Source of the DNA: Prochlorococcus sp. AG-388-A01
Lineage (GTDB): Bacteria > Cyanobacteriota > Cyanobacteriia > PCC-6307 > Cyanobiaceae
Assembly: GCA_003279945.1 (NCBI GenBank)
Contig: QCGK01000005.1
Span: 1 to 64,000, forward strand
DNA length: 64,000 nucleotides
Direction: 5' to 3'
The notes under the pieces were generated by a model, which had not been told where the DNA came from, ran no database searches, and saw only the letters and a list, made by a program, of their open reading frames with translations. Shown piece by piece: positions 21,159 through 30,531 of this stretch. How positions within the stretch are numbered: position 1 is the first letter of the stretch; the number at the start of each line of letters is the position of its first letter. Position numbers and translations under genes: made by a program.

Positions 21159-21570
21159 CCTCTTTTACTTCTCTTGATTGAATTTCTTCATTTGATGAAC
21201 TTTTGACAGGTCTTGCAAAAGGGTCAGGAGTTATGTTTGTATTTTCTTCATAGGTGTTTTGTGAACCTTTATTTGGTGAAGAGTTTTTGTTGTTTTTTGC
21301 ATATTCAGTGATTGATTCAATTAATTTTTCGTCTTTGATCATTTCACTAAGTGTTCTAACAGAGAAACCAAGAACTGCAACAGTAGATCTTAATTGAAAG
21401 GTCTCTTGTAATGATTTAACAGCTTTCATTTCGTTATCACTTAATCTTATTCTGAATCCACCTCCATCTCTTCTTCCGCCTGATCTATCTCTGAAATTAG
21501 ATCTTTCATTATTAGAACGACCTCTGTAATTTTCTTGTCCAGGCTTATTACTGAAATTTGAATTAGACAT
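21148..21570 (-). CDS. Small Arg/Gly-rich N-terminus protein, unknown
   Basis: A 140-residue protein with a disordered N-terminus rich in Asn, Arg, Gly and Ser (about 1-38, containing RDRSGGRRDGGG), resembling RNA-binding RGG-type tails. A compact helical segment follows (RIRLSDNEMKAVKSLQETF, about 40-58, then RSTVAVLGFSVRTLSEMI), and the tail is acidic and disordered. The helical core looks like a small nucleic-acid-binding fold, but I cannot name a family. It heads the trpS-thrS-glk-thrB run and overlaps trpS by 11 bp, so a role linked to translation is possible but only inferred. Confidence 0.75.
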   Translation of the reverse strand: MSNSNFSNKPGQENYRGRSNNERSNFRDRSGGRRDGGGFRIRLSDNEMKAVKSLQETFQLRSTVAVLGFSVRTLSEMIKDEKLIESITEYAKNNKNSSPNKGSQNTYEENTNITPDPFARPVKSSSNEEIQSREVKEDDK

Positions 21571-21737
21571 CTTGATGTTAATTTATTTATTTAAATAGTT
21601 TATTAATTTAGCATCTAGTTATGCAATAAGTCTTTATTAAAAGGCTTAAATTTTTTATCTTTTAATTAACGACTTATGTAATTTTGCTTTTCTCATTCAC
21701 AACTTGCATTAAAATAAAATTAGAGAAATAAAGTATT

Positions 21738-23072
21738 GTGTTTGATATTAGTAAAGACAACCTTTTAAAGGATTTAATAAAGTTTCCTAAAAAAAATTTT
21801 CTAATTATTTTACTGTTATTAGGCTTTGGAGAATGGTTTGTCAGTGACTTAATTAATTTTGCAGGGGGCTCAATAGGATTTTTTGTTTTGTGTTTGGGAG
21901 GATATTTTTACTTGAAGAATGATAAGCCTAAATTTAATGAGCCAAATAATTTAGATGGTTGGATAAATCTTTGTAATGAAGATTTAAATTTTTTTGAAAA
22001 ACTTGAAGAATCAAACGATTTAGAGAAACATAATTCGAAAAGAAAAAAAACACTTGAATCAATTCTAAATAGATGTAATAAAGAAAAAATAAGTTGCATT
22101 GGACAAAAAGATTATGACAGTTGTAAATCTTTATTGAAGAGTCATTTTAAAGTAGATAAGTTCGACCTTAATTTATACGAAAACCTACCTAAATATAATT
22201 CTTCTAAAATCATTCCAGAAGGTGCCTTGAATAGCGATGCAATCTTGTACTTTATAAATTTGCCATTGTCGGCAAGTGATTTTTTGTGGTTGGAAAAGTT
22301 TCCTAAAAATATGCCAATTTGGTTAGTCGCTTTAACTTCAAGTGAGAGAGAAGGCAAAAATCAGATAGAAGACCTAAAGTCCCAAATTTCAAATGAATTT
22401 ATAAATAAAATAATTACTTTTTATGTAAATAAAAATGAAATAGCAAATATACCTTTTTCTTTAAGGAAGTTTTTCGTAAGCCCAACTAAAAATATTGAAA
22501 ATACAAAAAAAAGACTCTTGAAAGAACTACATTTTGCTTGGCAATCGGAAATTGAGGGAATAAGAAGAATGCAGTTAAAAGGAATACAAAGAAAAAATCA
22601 AATTCTTGTAGCTACTACTGTTTTCTTATCTCCTATACCATCAATAGATGTTATGGCAATGACAGTTCTCAATTCTTTGATGATTAAAGAAATTAAGTCT
22701 ATATGGGGATGTAATTGGTCTCCTGAAATTATAGATAAAGTATCTAAAGAGATTTTGAAGACAGCAATTGCCCAGGGCGTTATTGAATGGAGTGGACAGA
22801 CATTAATTGGAATAACTAAATTTCATGGACCAAATTGGCTTATTTCTGGAACATTTCAGGCTGTCAGTGCTGCGTATTTAACAAGAGTAGTATCAACTTC
22901 TTTGGCTGATTTTATGGCAATAACAAAAGGAGTAGAAGAACCTGATTTGGATTTTATAAAGAAAAATTCTGAGAAAATCGTTGAAAAAGCTTTTGAAAAA
23001 GAAAAAATAAATTGGAAAGGATTTATTTCTGATCTTAGAAAACCACTTACGAAACTATCCTTAACTTCCTAA
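21738..23072 (+). CDS. DUF697-type membrane protein
   Basis: A 444-residue protein starting at GTG. Two transmembrane helices lie near the N-terminus (about 20-36 and 44-60). A soluble middle follows, then a C-terminal DUF697-like domain with the VFLSPIPSIDVMAMTVLNSLM signature (around residue 300). DUF697 is often attached to Era/dynamin-like GTPases, but I see no GxxxxGKS loop or NKxD motif here, so this copy seems to lack GTPase activity. Its role is unknown. The next gene, mntC, begins only 21 bp downstream, too little for an independent regulated promoter outside this gene's coding end. Cotranscription with the Mn transporter is therefore likely. Confidence 0.8.
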   Translation: MFDISKDNLLKDLIKFPKKNFLIILLLLGFGEWFVSDLINFAGGSIGFFVLCLGGYFYLKNDKPKFNEPNNLDGWINLCNEDLNFFEKLEESNDLEKHNSKRKKTLESILNRCNKEKISCIGQKDYDSCKSLLKSHFKVDKFDLNLYENLPKYNSSKIIPEGALNSDAILYFINLPLSASDFLWLEKFPKNMPIWLVALTSSEREGKNQIEDLKSQISNEFINKIITFYVNKNEIANIPFSLRKFFVSPTKNIENTKKRLLKELHFAWQSEIEGIRRMQLKGIQRKNQILVATTVFLSPIPSIDVMAMTVLNSLMIKEIKSIWGCNWSPEIIDKVSKEILKTAIAQGVIEWSGQTLIGITKFHGPNWLISGTFQAVSAAYLTRVVSTSLADFMAITKGVEEPDLDFIKKNSEKIVEKAFEKEKINWKGFISDLRKPLTKLSLTS

Positions 23073-23093
23073 TCCCGAGATTAATATCAGATT

Positions 23094-23993
23094 ATGAGAA
23101 AAAATATTCTTTTTTTTAGTTTGGTAATTTTAATTTCTTTAACTTCGACCTCATGTAGGAGAATATCAAATAAAAATGACAATAAAGAAGTAATACTTGC
23201 AAGTTTTACTGTTTTGGCAGACATAATTAAAAATGTAGTTAAAGATGATTTCATTGTTAGATCAATAACAAAACCTGGAGTTGAAGTTCATGGTTACCAA
23301 CCAACTCCAAGCGATTTGGTAAAAGCCTCAAGTGCTTTTGTATTTGTTGATAATGGATTTGGATTTGAATTATGGGCAGAAAAATATGTCTCTAATTTAC
23401 AAGTTAAAAGAATTTCTGTTGCGGAATATTTAGATCCAGTTTTTATAAGTGAAGATTTTTATAAAGGGAAACCTAACCCTCATGCATGGATTTCCCCAAA
23501 AAGAGGGATGCTTTACGTAGATATTCTCGTGGAATCTTTATCAGAATTGAGGCCATCGAAAAGGGGGAGGTTTGAAGAAAATGGGAAAATCTATAAAAAT
23601 AAACTCTCTAAAATAGATAAAGAATTCTCACTTTTTATTAATAACTTAAATAAAGATAGAAGGTATCTAGTAAGTTGTGAAGGAGCTTTTTCATATCTAA
23701 CAAAAGATTATGGATTAGAGGAAGTTTATTTGTGGCCAGTTAATGCTGAAAGTCAAATTACTCCCAAAAGAATGGTAAAAACAATTTCACTAGTTAAAGA
23801 TAAAAATGTTCCATCTGTATTTTGCGAAAGTACTGTAAGTAGCGAATCTCAAATGGTTGTTGCAAATGAAACCGGGGCTAATTTTGGAGGAAATCTTTTT
23901 GTTGATTCATTATCTGATGATAGTGGTCCTGCCAGTTCTTATATAAAAATGCTTGAGCATAATTTGGATTTGATTAAAAAGGGGCTTTTTTAA
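23094..23993 (+). CDS. mntC: Manganese ABC transporter, substrate-binding lipoprotein
   Basis: A cluster A-I metal-binding lipoprotein that delivers Mn2+ to the permease for photosystem II assembly. The lipobox ends at Cys21 (LTSTSC). The four expected metal ligands are His66 (EVHGYQPTP), His130 (NPHAWISP), Glu196 (SCEGAFSYL) and Asp271 (LFVDSLSDD). Glu rather than His at the third position is the pattern of Mn-type proteins, and the long His-rich loop of zinc-type ZnuA proteins is absent. The order mntC-mntA-mntB with 3- and 12-bp gaps matches the known cyanobacterial operon. Zinc or iron transport cannot be excluded by sequence alone. Confidence 0.88.
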   Translation: MRKNILFFSLVILISLTSTSCRRISNKNDNKEVILASFTVLADIIKNVVKDDFIVRSITKPGVEVHGYQPTPSDLVKASSAFVFVDNGFGFELWAEKYVSNLQVKRISVAEYLDPVFISEDFYKGKPNPHAWISPKRGMLYVDILVESLSELRPSKRGRFEENGKIYKNKLSKIDKEFSLFINNLNKDRRYLVSCEGAFSYLTKDYGLEEVYLWPVNAESQITPKRMVKTISLVKDKNVPSVFCESTVSSESQMVVANETGANFGGNLFVDSLSDDSGPASSYIKMLEHNLDLIKKGLF

Positions 23994-23996
23994 ATT

Positions 23997-24761
23997 ATGG
24001 AAACAACCAATTATCAAAACTTCAGGATTGATGCGGAGAATATTTGTGTTGATTACAACGGTAAGGTGGCTTTGTATGATGCCAATCTAAGATTAAAACC
24101 TGGTCAGATTTGTGGGTTAGTAGGGATGAATGGGGCAGGTAAAACAACTTTTTTTAATGCTTTGACTGGTTTTGTAAGTATTTCAAAGGGAAAAATTAGA
24201 ATAAATGGAGAGTCAGTAAGATCTGCTCAAAAAGATCAGACAATTGCTTATGTTCCTCAAAATGAGGGAATTGATAGTCAATTCCCAATAAATGTTTGGG
24301 ATGTAGTAATGATGGGAAGATATGGCTCGATGAATATTCTCAGATGTCCTAGAGAGTCTGATGTACAGGCGGTTAAAGACGCTATTAGGAGAGTTGATCT
24401 TACTGATCATTTATCTACACCTATTGGAAACTTATCTGGAGGCCAGAGAAAACGAACTTTTTTAGCTAGAGCAATTGCGCAGAGAGCGTCAATATTACTT
24501 CTTGATGAGCCTTTTTCAGGTGTTGATATAAGAACTGAGAAACTCATTTCGGAATTATTTATTCAATTTAAAAATGAGGGGAAAACTATCTTATTATCCA
24601 CGCATGATATGATTCATGTCCGTGAATTTTGTGATTTAGTTCTTTTAATAAATAAAACTGTTGTAGCTTATGGCGAGACCTCTGAAGTGTTTACCCCTGA
24701 GAATATTACAACCACTTTTGGAGGCATTTCACCTGATTTCTTGTTTGGCCCTGAATCCTAA
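23997..24761 (+). CDS. mntA: Manganese ABC transporter, ATPase
   Basis: The ATP-hydrolysing subunit of the metal importer, 254 residues, on the cytoplasmic face. The Walker A loop is GMNGAGKTT (43-51), the Q-loop is in YVPQNEGID (about 85-93), the signature LSGGQ is at 146-150, and Walker B ILLLDEP is at 166-172. The switch His is in LSTHDMIHVREFCD. It starts 3 bp after mntC and is followed by the permease gene after 12 bp, so all three are surely one unit. Confidence 0.93.
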   Translation: METTNYQNFRIDAENICVDYNGKVALYDANLRLKPGQICGLVGMNGAGKTTFFNALTGFVSISKGKIRINGESVRSAQKDQTIAYVPQNEGIDSQFPINVWDVVMMGRYGSMNILRCPRESDVQAVKDAIRRVDLTDHLSTPIGNLSGGQRKRTFLARAIAQRASILLLDEPFSGVDIRTEKLISELFIQFKNEGKTILLSTHDMIHVREFCDLVLLINKTVVAYGETSEVFTPENITTTFGGISPDFLFGPES

Positions 24762-24773
24762 ATTTTAAATTAT

Positions 24774-25646
24774 ATGGAGCTCTGTTCTTTTTTAACTTTA
24801 GATTCATTCATAACAGATCCTTTAACTCATGACTTTATGAGAAAAGCACTTCTTATGAGTTCACTAGTAGCAGCTGTTTGTGGTTTTTTATCTAGTTACT
24901 TGACTCTAAAAGGATGGGCTTTAATGGGAGATGCAGTGTCACATTCAGTAATGCCTGGTGTTGTGGTCGCTTATGCTCTTGGTCTCCCTTTCTCATTGGG
25001 GGCATTTATTTTCGGAGTTGGTTCTGTAGCATTGATAGGGTTTATTAAGCAGAAATCTAGAGTTAAGGAAGATACTGTTATTGGTTTGGTATTTACTGGA
25101 TTTTTCGCTCTTGGTATCGTATTGGTTTCTAGGATTAAAAGTAATATTGACCTGCACTCTATTCTTTTTGGTAGTCCATTAGGAATATCACTTTCAGATG
25201 TAAAGCAAACCATATTCATTTCTTTATTGGTAGTAATCCTATTATCAATTTTTAGAAAAGATTTAATGCTTTATTGTTTTGATCCTAGGCATGCAAAAAC
25301 AGTTGGGATTAACGTATTTTTTCTTCATTATTTACTCCTTACATGCTTATCTTTAGCAGCAGTTGTGGGCTTGCAGTCTGTGGGAATTATTTTAGTAGTT
25401 GCAATGTTGATTACACCAGGGGCCACAGCATATTTACTTACGGATAAGTTTGATAATATGACCATAATTTCAGTTTTAAGTGCAATTATCTCAAGCGTAA
25501 TAGGAATCTACGTTAGTTTTTGGTTTGACCTTGAAACAGGGGGATCAATTGTCTTGGCACAAACTTTTATCTTTTTATTCGCTTTTTTATTCGCTCCGAG
25601 ATATGGAATATTCAAGGTTAAAAAATTATTTACTGGGTATAAATGA
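24774..25646 (+). CDS. mntB: Manganese ABC transporter, permease
   Basis: The integral membrane subunit of the metal importer, 290 residues with about eight or nine transmembrane helices. The ABC-3 family pattern is visible in LKGWALMGDAVSHSVMPGVVVAYALG (about 46-71, in part) and in the GLQSVGIILVVAMLITPGATAYLLT stretch, both highly conserved. The last codon overlaps the ATG of the following DUF4336 gene by 4 bp (ATGA), indicating translational coupling with that gene. Confidence 0.93.
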   Translation: MELCSFLTLDSFITDPLTHDFMRKALLMSSLVAAVCGFLSSYLTLKGWALMGDAVSHSVMPGVVVAYALGLPFSLGAFIFGVGSVALIGFIKQKSRVKEDTVIGLVFTGFFALGIVLVSRIKSNIDLHSILFGSPLGISLSDVKQTIFISLLVVILLSIFRKDLMLYCFDPRHAKTVGINVFFLHYLLLTCLSLAAVVGLQSVGIILVVAMLITPGATAYLLTDKFDNMTIISVLSAIISSVIGIYVSFWFDLETGGSIVLAQTFIFLFAFLFAPRYGIFKVKKLFTGYK

Positions 25647-26815
25647 TAATGGCAGATGAAATTTTAAATAAAAAGTGGTACTGGTGGCCATTATTTCCTT
25701 TATATCCATATGGGAAAAAGAAAACAATTTTAAGAGAATTAATTCCTGATCATATTTGGTCTTTGGAACAAATACAGGGTCTTTATTATGTCGCGGTACC
25801 TATAAGAATGACGGTAATAAAGGTTGACAATGGGTTGATGCTATTAAATCCATTACCTCCGACAAAAGAATTAATAAATGAGTTAGAAACATTAATTGCG
25901 ATTCACGGCAAAGTAAAAACAATAATTCTACCAAGTGCTTCTGGACTAGAACATAAAATCGGACTTCCAGCTCTTTCAAGAATTTTTAAAGATGCAGATA
26001 TTTGGCTTTGTCCAGGACAGTGGAGTTTCCCCCTAAATCTACCATTAGATTTTTTAGGAATTCCATCAAAAAGAACAAAAATACTTTTTGAGGAAGGTAC
26101 TCCATATACAGATTCCTTTAGATGGTCCTCATTAGGCCCTTTGAATTTAGGGCTTGGAAGATATCAAGAGATAAGCTGTTTTCATTATTTAACGAAAACT
26201 CTTCACGTAACTGACGTAATAGTTGGGATTGACTCCACTCCTCCTGAGATATTTGATTTTGATCCAACTCCACTTCTTTTTCACTCCAGAGAGAGAGGAG
26301 ATGAACCAATGATTGATACAATTCAACAAAGAAAAAAAGGGTGGAAAAGATTAGTGTTATTTTCATCTTTTTTGAAACCAGGGAAATTAAATATTCCCCC
26401 TTTAAAAGAAATTTTTCAGTATTCATTCAAAAAAGATCTTCGAAATTGGAGATCTCATTTCGGTATTTATCCCTTTGTATGGGATAAAGATTGGGAATCA
26501 TCTCTTATTGAAATTATGGGAAACGATATTCCAAAGATTCAGATAGCGCCAGTTTTGCAAAAATTAATTTTTCCGCGTTCCAAGGAAGTATTACTTAAGT
26601 GGTTAGAAAATATCAAAACTTTTAAAGATATGGAATATTTAATACCAGCTCATTTTACTGCACCTGTAAAATTTACAATAGAGGACTGTCAAAAACTGAT
26701 TAATGAAATTAATTCCCAAAAATGGGAAAAATTACCAGAAGATAATAAATTTTTGACTGGTTTATATAAAAAGTTGTTCGAACTAGGGATAATTCCTGAA
26801 GAAGTTAATCTTTAA
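25643..26815 (+). CDS. DUF4336 metallo-beta-lactamase-like protein
   Basis: A 390-residue protein of the DUF4336 family, found in cyanobacteria and plastids and predicted to have a metallo-beta-lactamase-like fold. An N-terminal WYWWPLFPLYPYGKKK segment (about 12-27) is aromatic-rich, followed by core strands such as TVIKVDNGLMLLNPLPPT. The classical HxHxDH zinc motif is not seen, so catalysis is doubtful. The ATG at 25643 overlaps the mntB stop by 4 bp; another ATG at 25649 is possible. Coupling to the Mn transporter suggests a related role, an inference only. Its stop is 6 bp from the convergent DUF760 gene. Confidence 0.85.
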   Translation: MIMADEILNKKWYWWPLFPLYPYGKKKTILRELIPDHIWSLEQIQGLYYVAVPIRMTVIKVDNGLMLLNPLPPTKELINELETLIAIHGKVKTIILPSASGLEHKIGLPALSRIFKDADIWLCPGQWSFPLNLPLDFLGIPSKRTKILFEEGTPYTDSFRWSSLGPLNLGLGRYQEISCFHYLTKTLHVTDVIVGIDSTPPEIFDFDPTPLLFHSRERGDEPMIDTIQQRKKGWKRLVLFSSFLKPGKLNIPPLKEIFQYSFKKDLRNWRSHFGIYPFVWDKDWESSLIEIMGNDIPKIQIAPVLQKLIFPRSKEVLLKWLENIKTFKDMEYLIPAHFTAPVKFTIEDCQKLINEINSQKWEKLPEDNKFLTGLYKKLFELGIIPEEVNL

Positions 26816-26821
26816 AATCTA

Positions 26822-27157
26822 TTATTCCTCAATAGACATGTTTTCATCATTTTTAAGAGTTTGTTCCAGCTCTTTTCTTTGCTCCATTTGTCTTAAGAAA
26901 TATCCTGTCATCATTGCCGAAGATAATAAATTGGCAATGTTGTCTTTTGAAGATGTTATTTTTACATCAAATTGATCTGAGGGGAGCATTCCAAGAAGAC
27001 CTTGAACATTATGTCTAATAATTTCTTGAATATCTTCACTGGCTGATTTCGCTACCCTTTGCAAAACTTCCGGGGATTGTTTTTGTAAATATTGAATTAA
27101 ATCATTCTCATCATTTGGATCATTATTTTCAGTAGCAAGAAATTCTGGATTAAACAT
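26822..27157 (-). CDS. DUF760 family protein
   Basis: A 111-residue soluble protein of the DUF760 family, shared by cyanobacteria and chloroplasts. The recognisable core is LIQYLQKQSPEVLQRVAKSAS (20-40 region), then EEIIRHNVQGLLGMLPSDQFDV-like residues and SSAMMTGYFLRQMEQR. It is mostly helical, with no membrane segment or catalytic motif. A plant DUF760 protein has been tied to degradation of chlorophyll-synthesis enzymes, but no function is established in cyanobacteria. It is downstream of lepB, 45 bp away in the same direction. Confidence 0.85.
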   Translation of the reverse strand: MFNPEFLATENNDPNDENDLIQYLQKQSPEVLQRVAKSASEDIQEIIRHNVQGLLGMLPSDQFDVKITSSKDNIANLLSSAMMTGYFLRQMEQRKELEQTLKNDENMSIEE

Positions 27158-27202
27158 TTCACCAACTTCAAGATATAAAAACCCTACAACATTACGTACC
27201 CA

Positions 27203-27787
27203 TTAATCTAAATTATTAAGGGCAGGGAACCGTATAGGTCCAATCTTATTGAATGGCCAATATCTAAAAATAGCTTTGCCAATAATCTTTTCATAGGGTA
27301 AAAACCCCCAAATATGGGAGTCCATACTATTGTTTCTATTATCTCCCATCACCCATAAGGACTCTTCTGGAACTATAAAAGGCCCTATAGAATAATTTAT
27401 ATTTTTGTCAAAAACGTAATTTTCTTGACTGATATCATTTAAGTAAAGGTTACCGTCTCTTACTTCTACCTTGTCTCCAGGTATTCCAATTACTCTCTTT
27501 ATTAATGCAGTATCTGCTTCATAACCTGCATTAATTAATTGCTCTGGAACATTAAAGACAACTATTTTATTTTTTAATTTTGAAAGATTTGATTTGGATG
27601 TGATTTTAGGTGTTACTTTCTCAACAAGAATTTTATCTTGTATTTGAAGAGTCGGAAGCATTGAACCTGATGGAATCCATCTTGGCTCTATAACCTGCCA
27701 TCGTATAATTAAAGCAATAGATATCCAAATTAAAAGATTTTTTAAATCTTTAATTATTAAATTTCTTTTTTCTTTAGTTTTGGACAT
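27203..27787 (-). CDS. lepB: Signal peptidase I
   Basis: A membrane-anchored serine protease that removes signal peptides from exported proteins at the plasma or thylakoid membrane. The 194-residue length is typical of cyanobacterial LepB. One transmembrane helix at about 17-30 precedes the catalytic Ser42 in IPSGSMLPTL. The general base is Lys97 in ALIKRVIGIPGD, and the conserved GDNRNNSMDSHIWG box is near the C-terminus. It is divergent from menD with a 51-bp gap between the two starts. Confidence 0.96.
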   Translation of the reverse strand: MSKTKEKRNLIIKDLKNLLIWISIALIIRWQVIEPRWIPSGSMLPTLQIQDKILVEKVTPKITSKSNLSKLKNKIVVFNVPEQLINAGYEADTALIKRVIGIPGDKVEVRDGNLYLNDISQENYVFDKNINYSIGPFIVPEESLWVMGDNRNNSMDSHIWGFLPYEKIIGKAIFRYWPFNKIGPIRFPALNNLD

Positions 27788-27838
27788 GTTTTATTTAATT
27801 CAGTTATTAGGAAGAATCTCAAAGCATTTATATAAATT

Positions 27839-29602
27839 ATGACATCATCTATTGAATGCAAAAATTTTCTTAGAAGTTTACAACTTTTAAATCTTCTTAT
27901 AAAAATAGGAGTTCAAAATTTAATATTATGTCCTGGTAGTAGATCAGCACCTTTAGCAATAGCTGCCGGAGAATTAAATAAATTAGGACTGATAAACGTT
28001 TTTAATTCAATAGATGAGAGATCTGCAGGATTCCACTCTCTTGGGATTTCTGCTGCATCAGGTAATCTTTCTCTAGTTATTACTACTTCAGGAACTGCGG
28101 TAAGTAATTTATTGCCAGCAGCAGTTGAGGCAGACCGATCTTGTAAAGGTATTATTTTTCTTACAGCTGACAGGCCCCTAAGGTTAAAAGATTGTGGAGC
28201 TAATCAAACAGTAAATCAAGAAGATTTTTTGAGTTCAGTTTGCAGGAGAGTTTTAAATACAAATCTTAATGGACTTCATGAAACAGAAGATAATGAGATT
28301 TTAAATTTAGTGCAAATCATTGAGAAAGAAATATCCACCTTTCCTGGTCCTGTTCATTTAAATATTCCTATTGATAAGCCTCTAGATATTTCTTTTTCTG
28401 ATAAAAAAAGTGTTTTAGATGTATTTGAGAGGATTTATTTAAAGAAAAAATATCTCTTTCAAAAAAATGAAATAATATCTGATAAAAATAAATTCTTTGA
28501 AATTTCAAAAAGTTTAAATTTAGATGAATCAGGTATTATTTTGGTAGGTCCCTATCAAGGTTCCATAAACGACTTATCTTCTTTCAATAAATCTTTAGAG
28601 CAATTACAAGAAATTACTGGTTGGCCAGTATTTGCTGATCCTGTTTCAGGTGTTTATTCTAATTTGAGAGGGCTAGTTGTAAATTGGGAATTAGTCTTAA
28701 GAAAAAATAAGAATTTAGTCAATTGTCATCAACTTTTGAGGCTTGGACCTATATCATCTTCAATTGATTTGGAGAGGTTTTTAACAACCTTCGAAGGGGT
28801 TCAAATTCTTATCAAAGAAAAAAACTACAGAAAATTGGACCCGATAAAAAAATCATTTGAATATGAGTTTGGATTAACAAATTTTGTTAATCATTTTTTA
28901 GCAGAATTTTCAATTCACCAAAAAAACAATATTTCACTTAATTCGTTAGCTCTTGATCTAATAGAGCAAGGAGAGCAAATTAAGACAATTTTAAAAGAGA
29001 AAATCTCTTATGATGATCAAATTACCGAGTATAAGCTTGCAAATCTTGTTCCAAAAATATGGCCAGTTGAAAATCCTATTATGCTCTCTGCAAGTAGCCC
29101 AATTAGAGATTGGCTTACATTTTCTGAGAATGGTACTTTATCAAGGAATTGTTTCAGTTTCAGAGGAGCTTCTGGAATAGATGGCACTTTATCTCTTGCA
29201 TTAGGAATTTCAAGAATTAAAAATCCTCTACTTCTGGTGACTGGTGATTTGGCTTTTGTTCATGATATTAATGGCTGGCTTATTGAAAATTCAATCGACT
29301 TGAATTTAACAATCCTACTAATAAATAATAATGGTGGAAATATATTCAAACGTATTTATAAAAGAAATCTAAAAGAAGATGAATTAAAAAAACTATTTCT
29401 TATGCCTAAAGAAATAAATTGGGCAAAACTTGCGGAGGGTTATCAAGTAAAGTTTAAAGACGTGACAAATTTTAAAAAATTAAGAGAGGCATTTGAATGG
29501 AGCATTTCTATCCGGAAATCTGTAATAATTAAAGTTGACATTGATTCGGAACATGAAATTTTTGAAAAAAATGAACTTCTGGAAAAAATAATAGGCAGTT
29601 AA
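27839..29602 (+). CDS. menD: 2-succinyl-5-enolpyruvyl-6-hydroxy-3-cyclohexene-1-carboxylate synthase
   Basis: A thiamine diphosphate enzyme joining isochorismate and 2-oxoglutarate in the pathway to phylloquinone (vitamin K1), the photosystem I electron carrier. The 587-residue protein has the substrate motif [10 protein letters not shown] (31-40), the ThDP-activating Glu in [14 protein letters not shown], and the metal/ThDP motif [13 protein letters not shown] followed by NNNGGNIF. It is the first gene of menD-menB-glgA-murF, with gaps of 36, 35 and 12 bp. Confidence 0.96.
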   Translation: MTSSIECKNFLRSLQLLNLLIKIGVQNLILCPGSRSAPLAIAAGELNKLGLINVFNSIDERSAGFHSLGISAASGNLSLVITTSGTAVSNLLPAAVEADRSCKGIIFLTADRPLRLKDCGANQTVNQEDFLSSVCRRVLNTNLNGLHETEDNEILNLVQIIEKEISTFPGPVHLNIPIDKPLDISFSDKKSVLDVFERIYLKKKYLFQKNEIISDKNKFFEISKSLNLDESGIILVGPYQGSINDLSSFNKSLEQLQEITGWPVFADPVSGVYSNLRGLVVNWELVLRKNKNLVNCHQLLRLGPISSSIDLERFLTTFEGVQILIKEKNYRKLDPIKKSFEYEFGLTNFVNHFLAEFSIHQKNNISLNSLALDLIEQGEQIKTILKEKISYDDQITEYKLANLVPKIWPVENPIMLSASSPIRDWLTFSENGTLSRNCFSFRGASGIDGTLSLALGISRIKNPLLLVTGDLAFVHDINGWLIENSIDLNLTILLINNNGGNIFKRIYKRNLKEDELKKLFLMPKEINWAKLAEGYQVKFKDVTNFKKLREAFEWSISIRKSVIIKVDIDSEHEIFEKNELLEKIIGS

Positions 29603-29638
29603 ATTTTATTTTTTTCTATTTTTGAATAATTTGGATTC

Positions 29639-30496
29639 ATGAAAGTCTTACCTGGGAAAACAACCTTAAATTGGTCACAATGTAAATCTTATAAGGATAT
29701 ATTGTTTCATAAATCAGATGAGGGAATTGCAAGAATCGCAATTAATCGTCCTGAGAAAAGGAATGCATTTAGACCACAAACTGTTGAGGAACTTATTAGC
29801 GCATTTAATATCGTGAGAAATGATGAAACTATTGGAGTAGTTCTTTTTACAGGTGCTGGTCCTGATAAGAAAGGTATTTATTCTTTTTGCTCTGGAGGTG
29901 ATCAGGGTGTTAGAGGTGAGAATGGATATAAAAATGATGAAGGAAAACAGAGATTAAATGTACTTGAACTACAACGATTAATAAGAAGTTTGCCTAAAAT
30001 AGTTATCGCATTAGTTCCTGGTTTTGCAATAGGAGGAGGCCAGGTACTTCATTTGATATGTGATCTCAGTATCGCCTCTGAAAATGCAATTTTTGGTCAA
30101 ACAGGGCCAAGAGTAGGTAGCTTTGATGCTGGATTTGGATCTAGTTATTTGGCCAGACTTGTTGGTCAAAGAAAAGCAAAAGAAATTTGGTTTTTGTGTA
30201 GAAAATATAATTCCAAGGAAGCTCTAGAAATGGGCTTGATAAATGCAATTACAAAGATTGAAGAATTAGAAGCTGAGGGTGTAATCTGGGCAAGAGAGAT
30301 TTTACGAAATAGTCCAACTGCTATTCGTATTCTTAAAGCTTCATTCAACGCCGAGAATGATGGGATTGCTGGTATTCAAGAATTATCTGGATACACAACT
30401 CAATTATTTTATTCGACTAAAGAAGCTCAAGAAGGTAGAGATGCCTTTCTTGAAAAACGTCCGCCTGATTTTTCTGACTATAAGTGGACTCCCTAA
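29639..30496 (+). CDS. menB: 1,4-dihydroxy-2-naphthoyl-CoA synthase
   Basis: A crotonase-fold enzyme closing the naphthoquinone ring in phylloquinone synthesis. The 285-residue length is normal. The family motif [10 protein letters not shown] (84-93), the oxyanion-forming [18 protein letters not shown] and the [15 protein letters not shown] segment are all present, the last being typical of MenB rather than other crotonases. It sits between menD (36 bp) and glgA (35 bp) on the same strand, so the pathway neighbours support the call. Confidence 0.97.
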   Translation: MKVLPGKTTLNWSQCKSYKDILFHKSDEGIARIAINRPEKRNAFRPQTVEELISAFNIVRNDETIGVVLFTGAGPDKKGIYSFCSGGDQGVRGENGYKNDEGKQRLNVLELQRLIRSLPKIVIALVPGFAIGGGQVLHLICDLSIASENAIFGQTGPRVGSFDAGFGSSYLARLVGQRKAKEIWFLCRKYNSKEALEMGLINAITKIEELEAEGVIWAREILRNSPTAIRILKASFNAENDGIAGIQELSGYTTQLFYSTKEAQEGRDAFLEKRPPDFSDYKWTP

Positions 30497-30531
30497 GGGA
30501 CTTTTTCAAAGAACTTTTTTAATAACTATCA

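Noticed and set aside
21628-21647. Hairpin with T-rich tail between the Arg/Gly-rich gene and the DUF697 gene
   Set aside because: It lies between divergent genes, so a terminator would have nothing to terminate on the plus strand, and the stem is weak with a G-U pair.
21738-23072. GTPase function for the DUF697 protein
   Set aside because: I could not find a P-loop (GxxxxGKS/T) or NKxD motif in the sequence.
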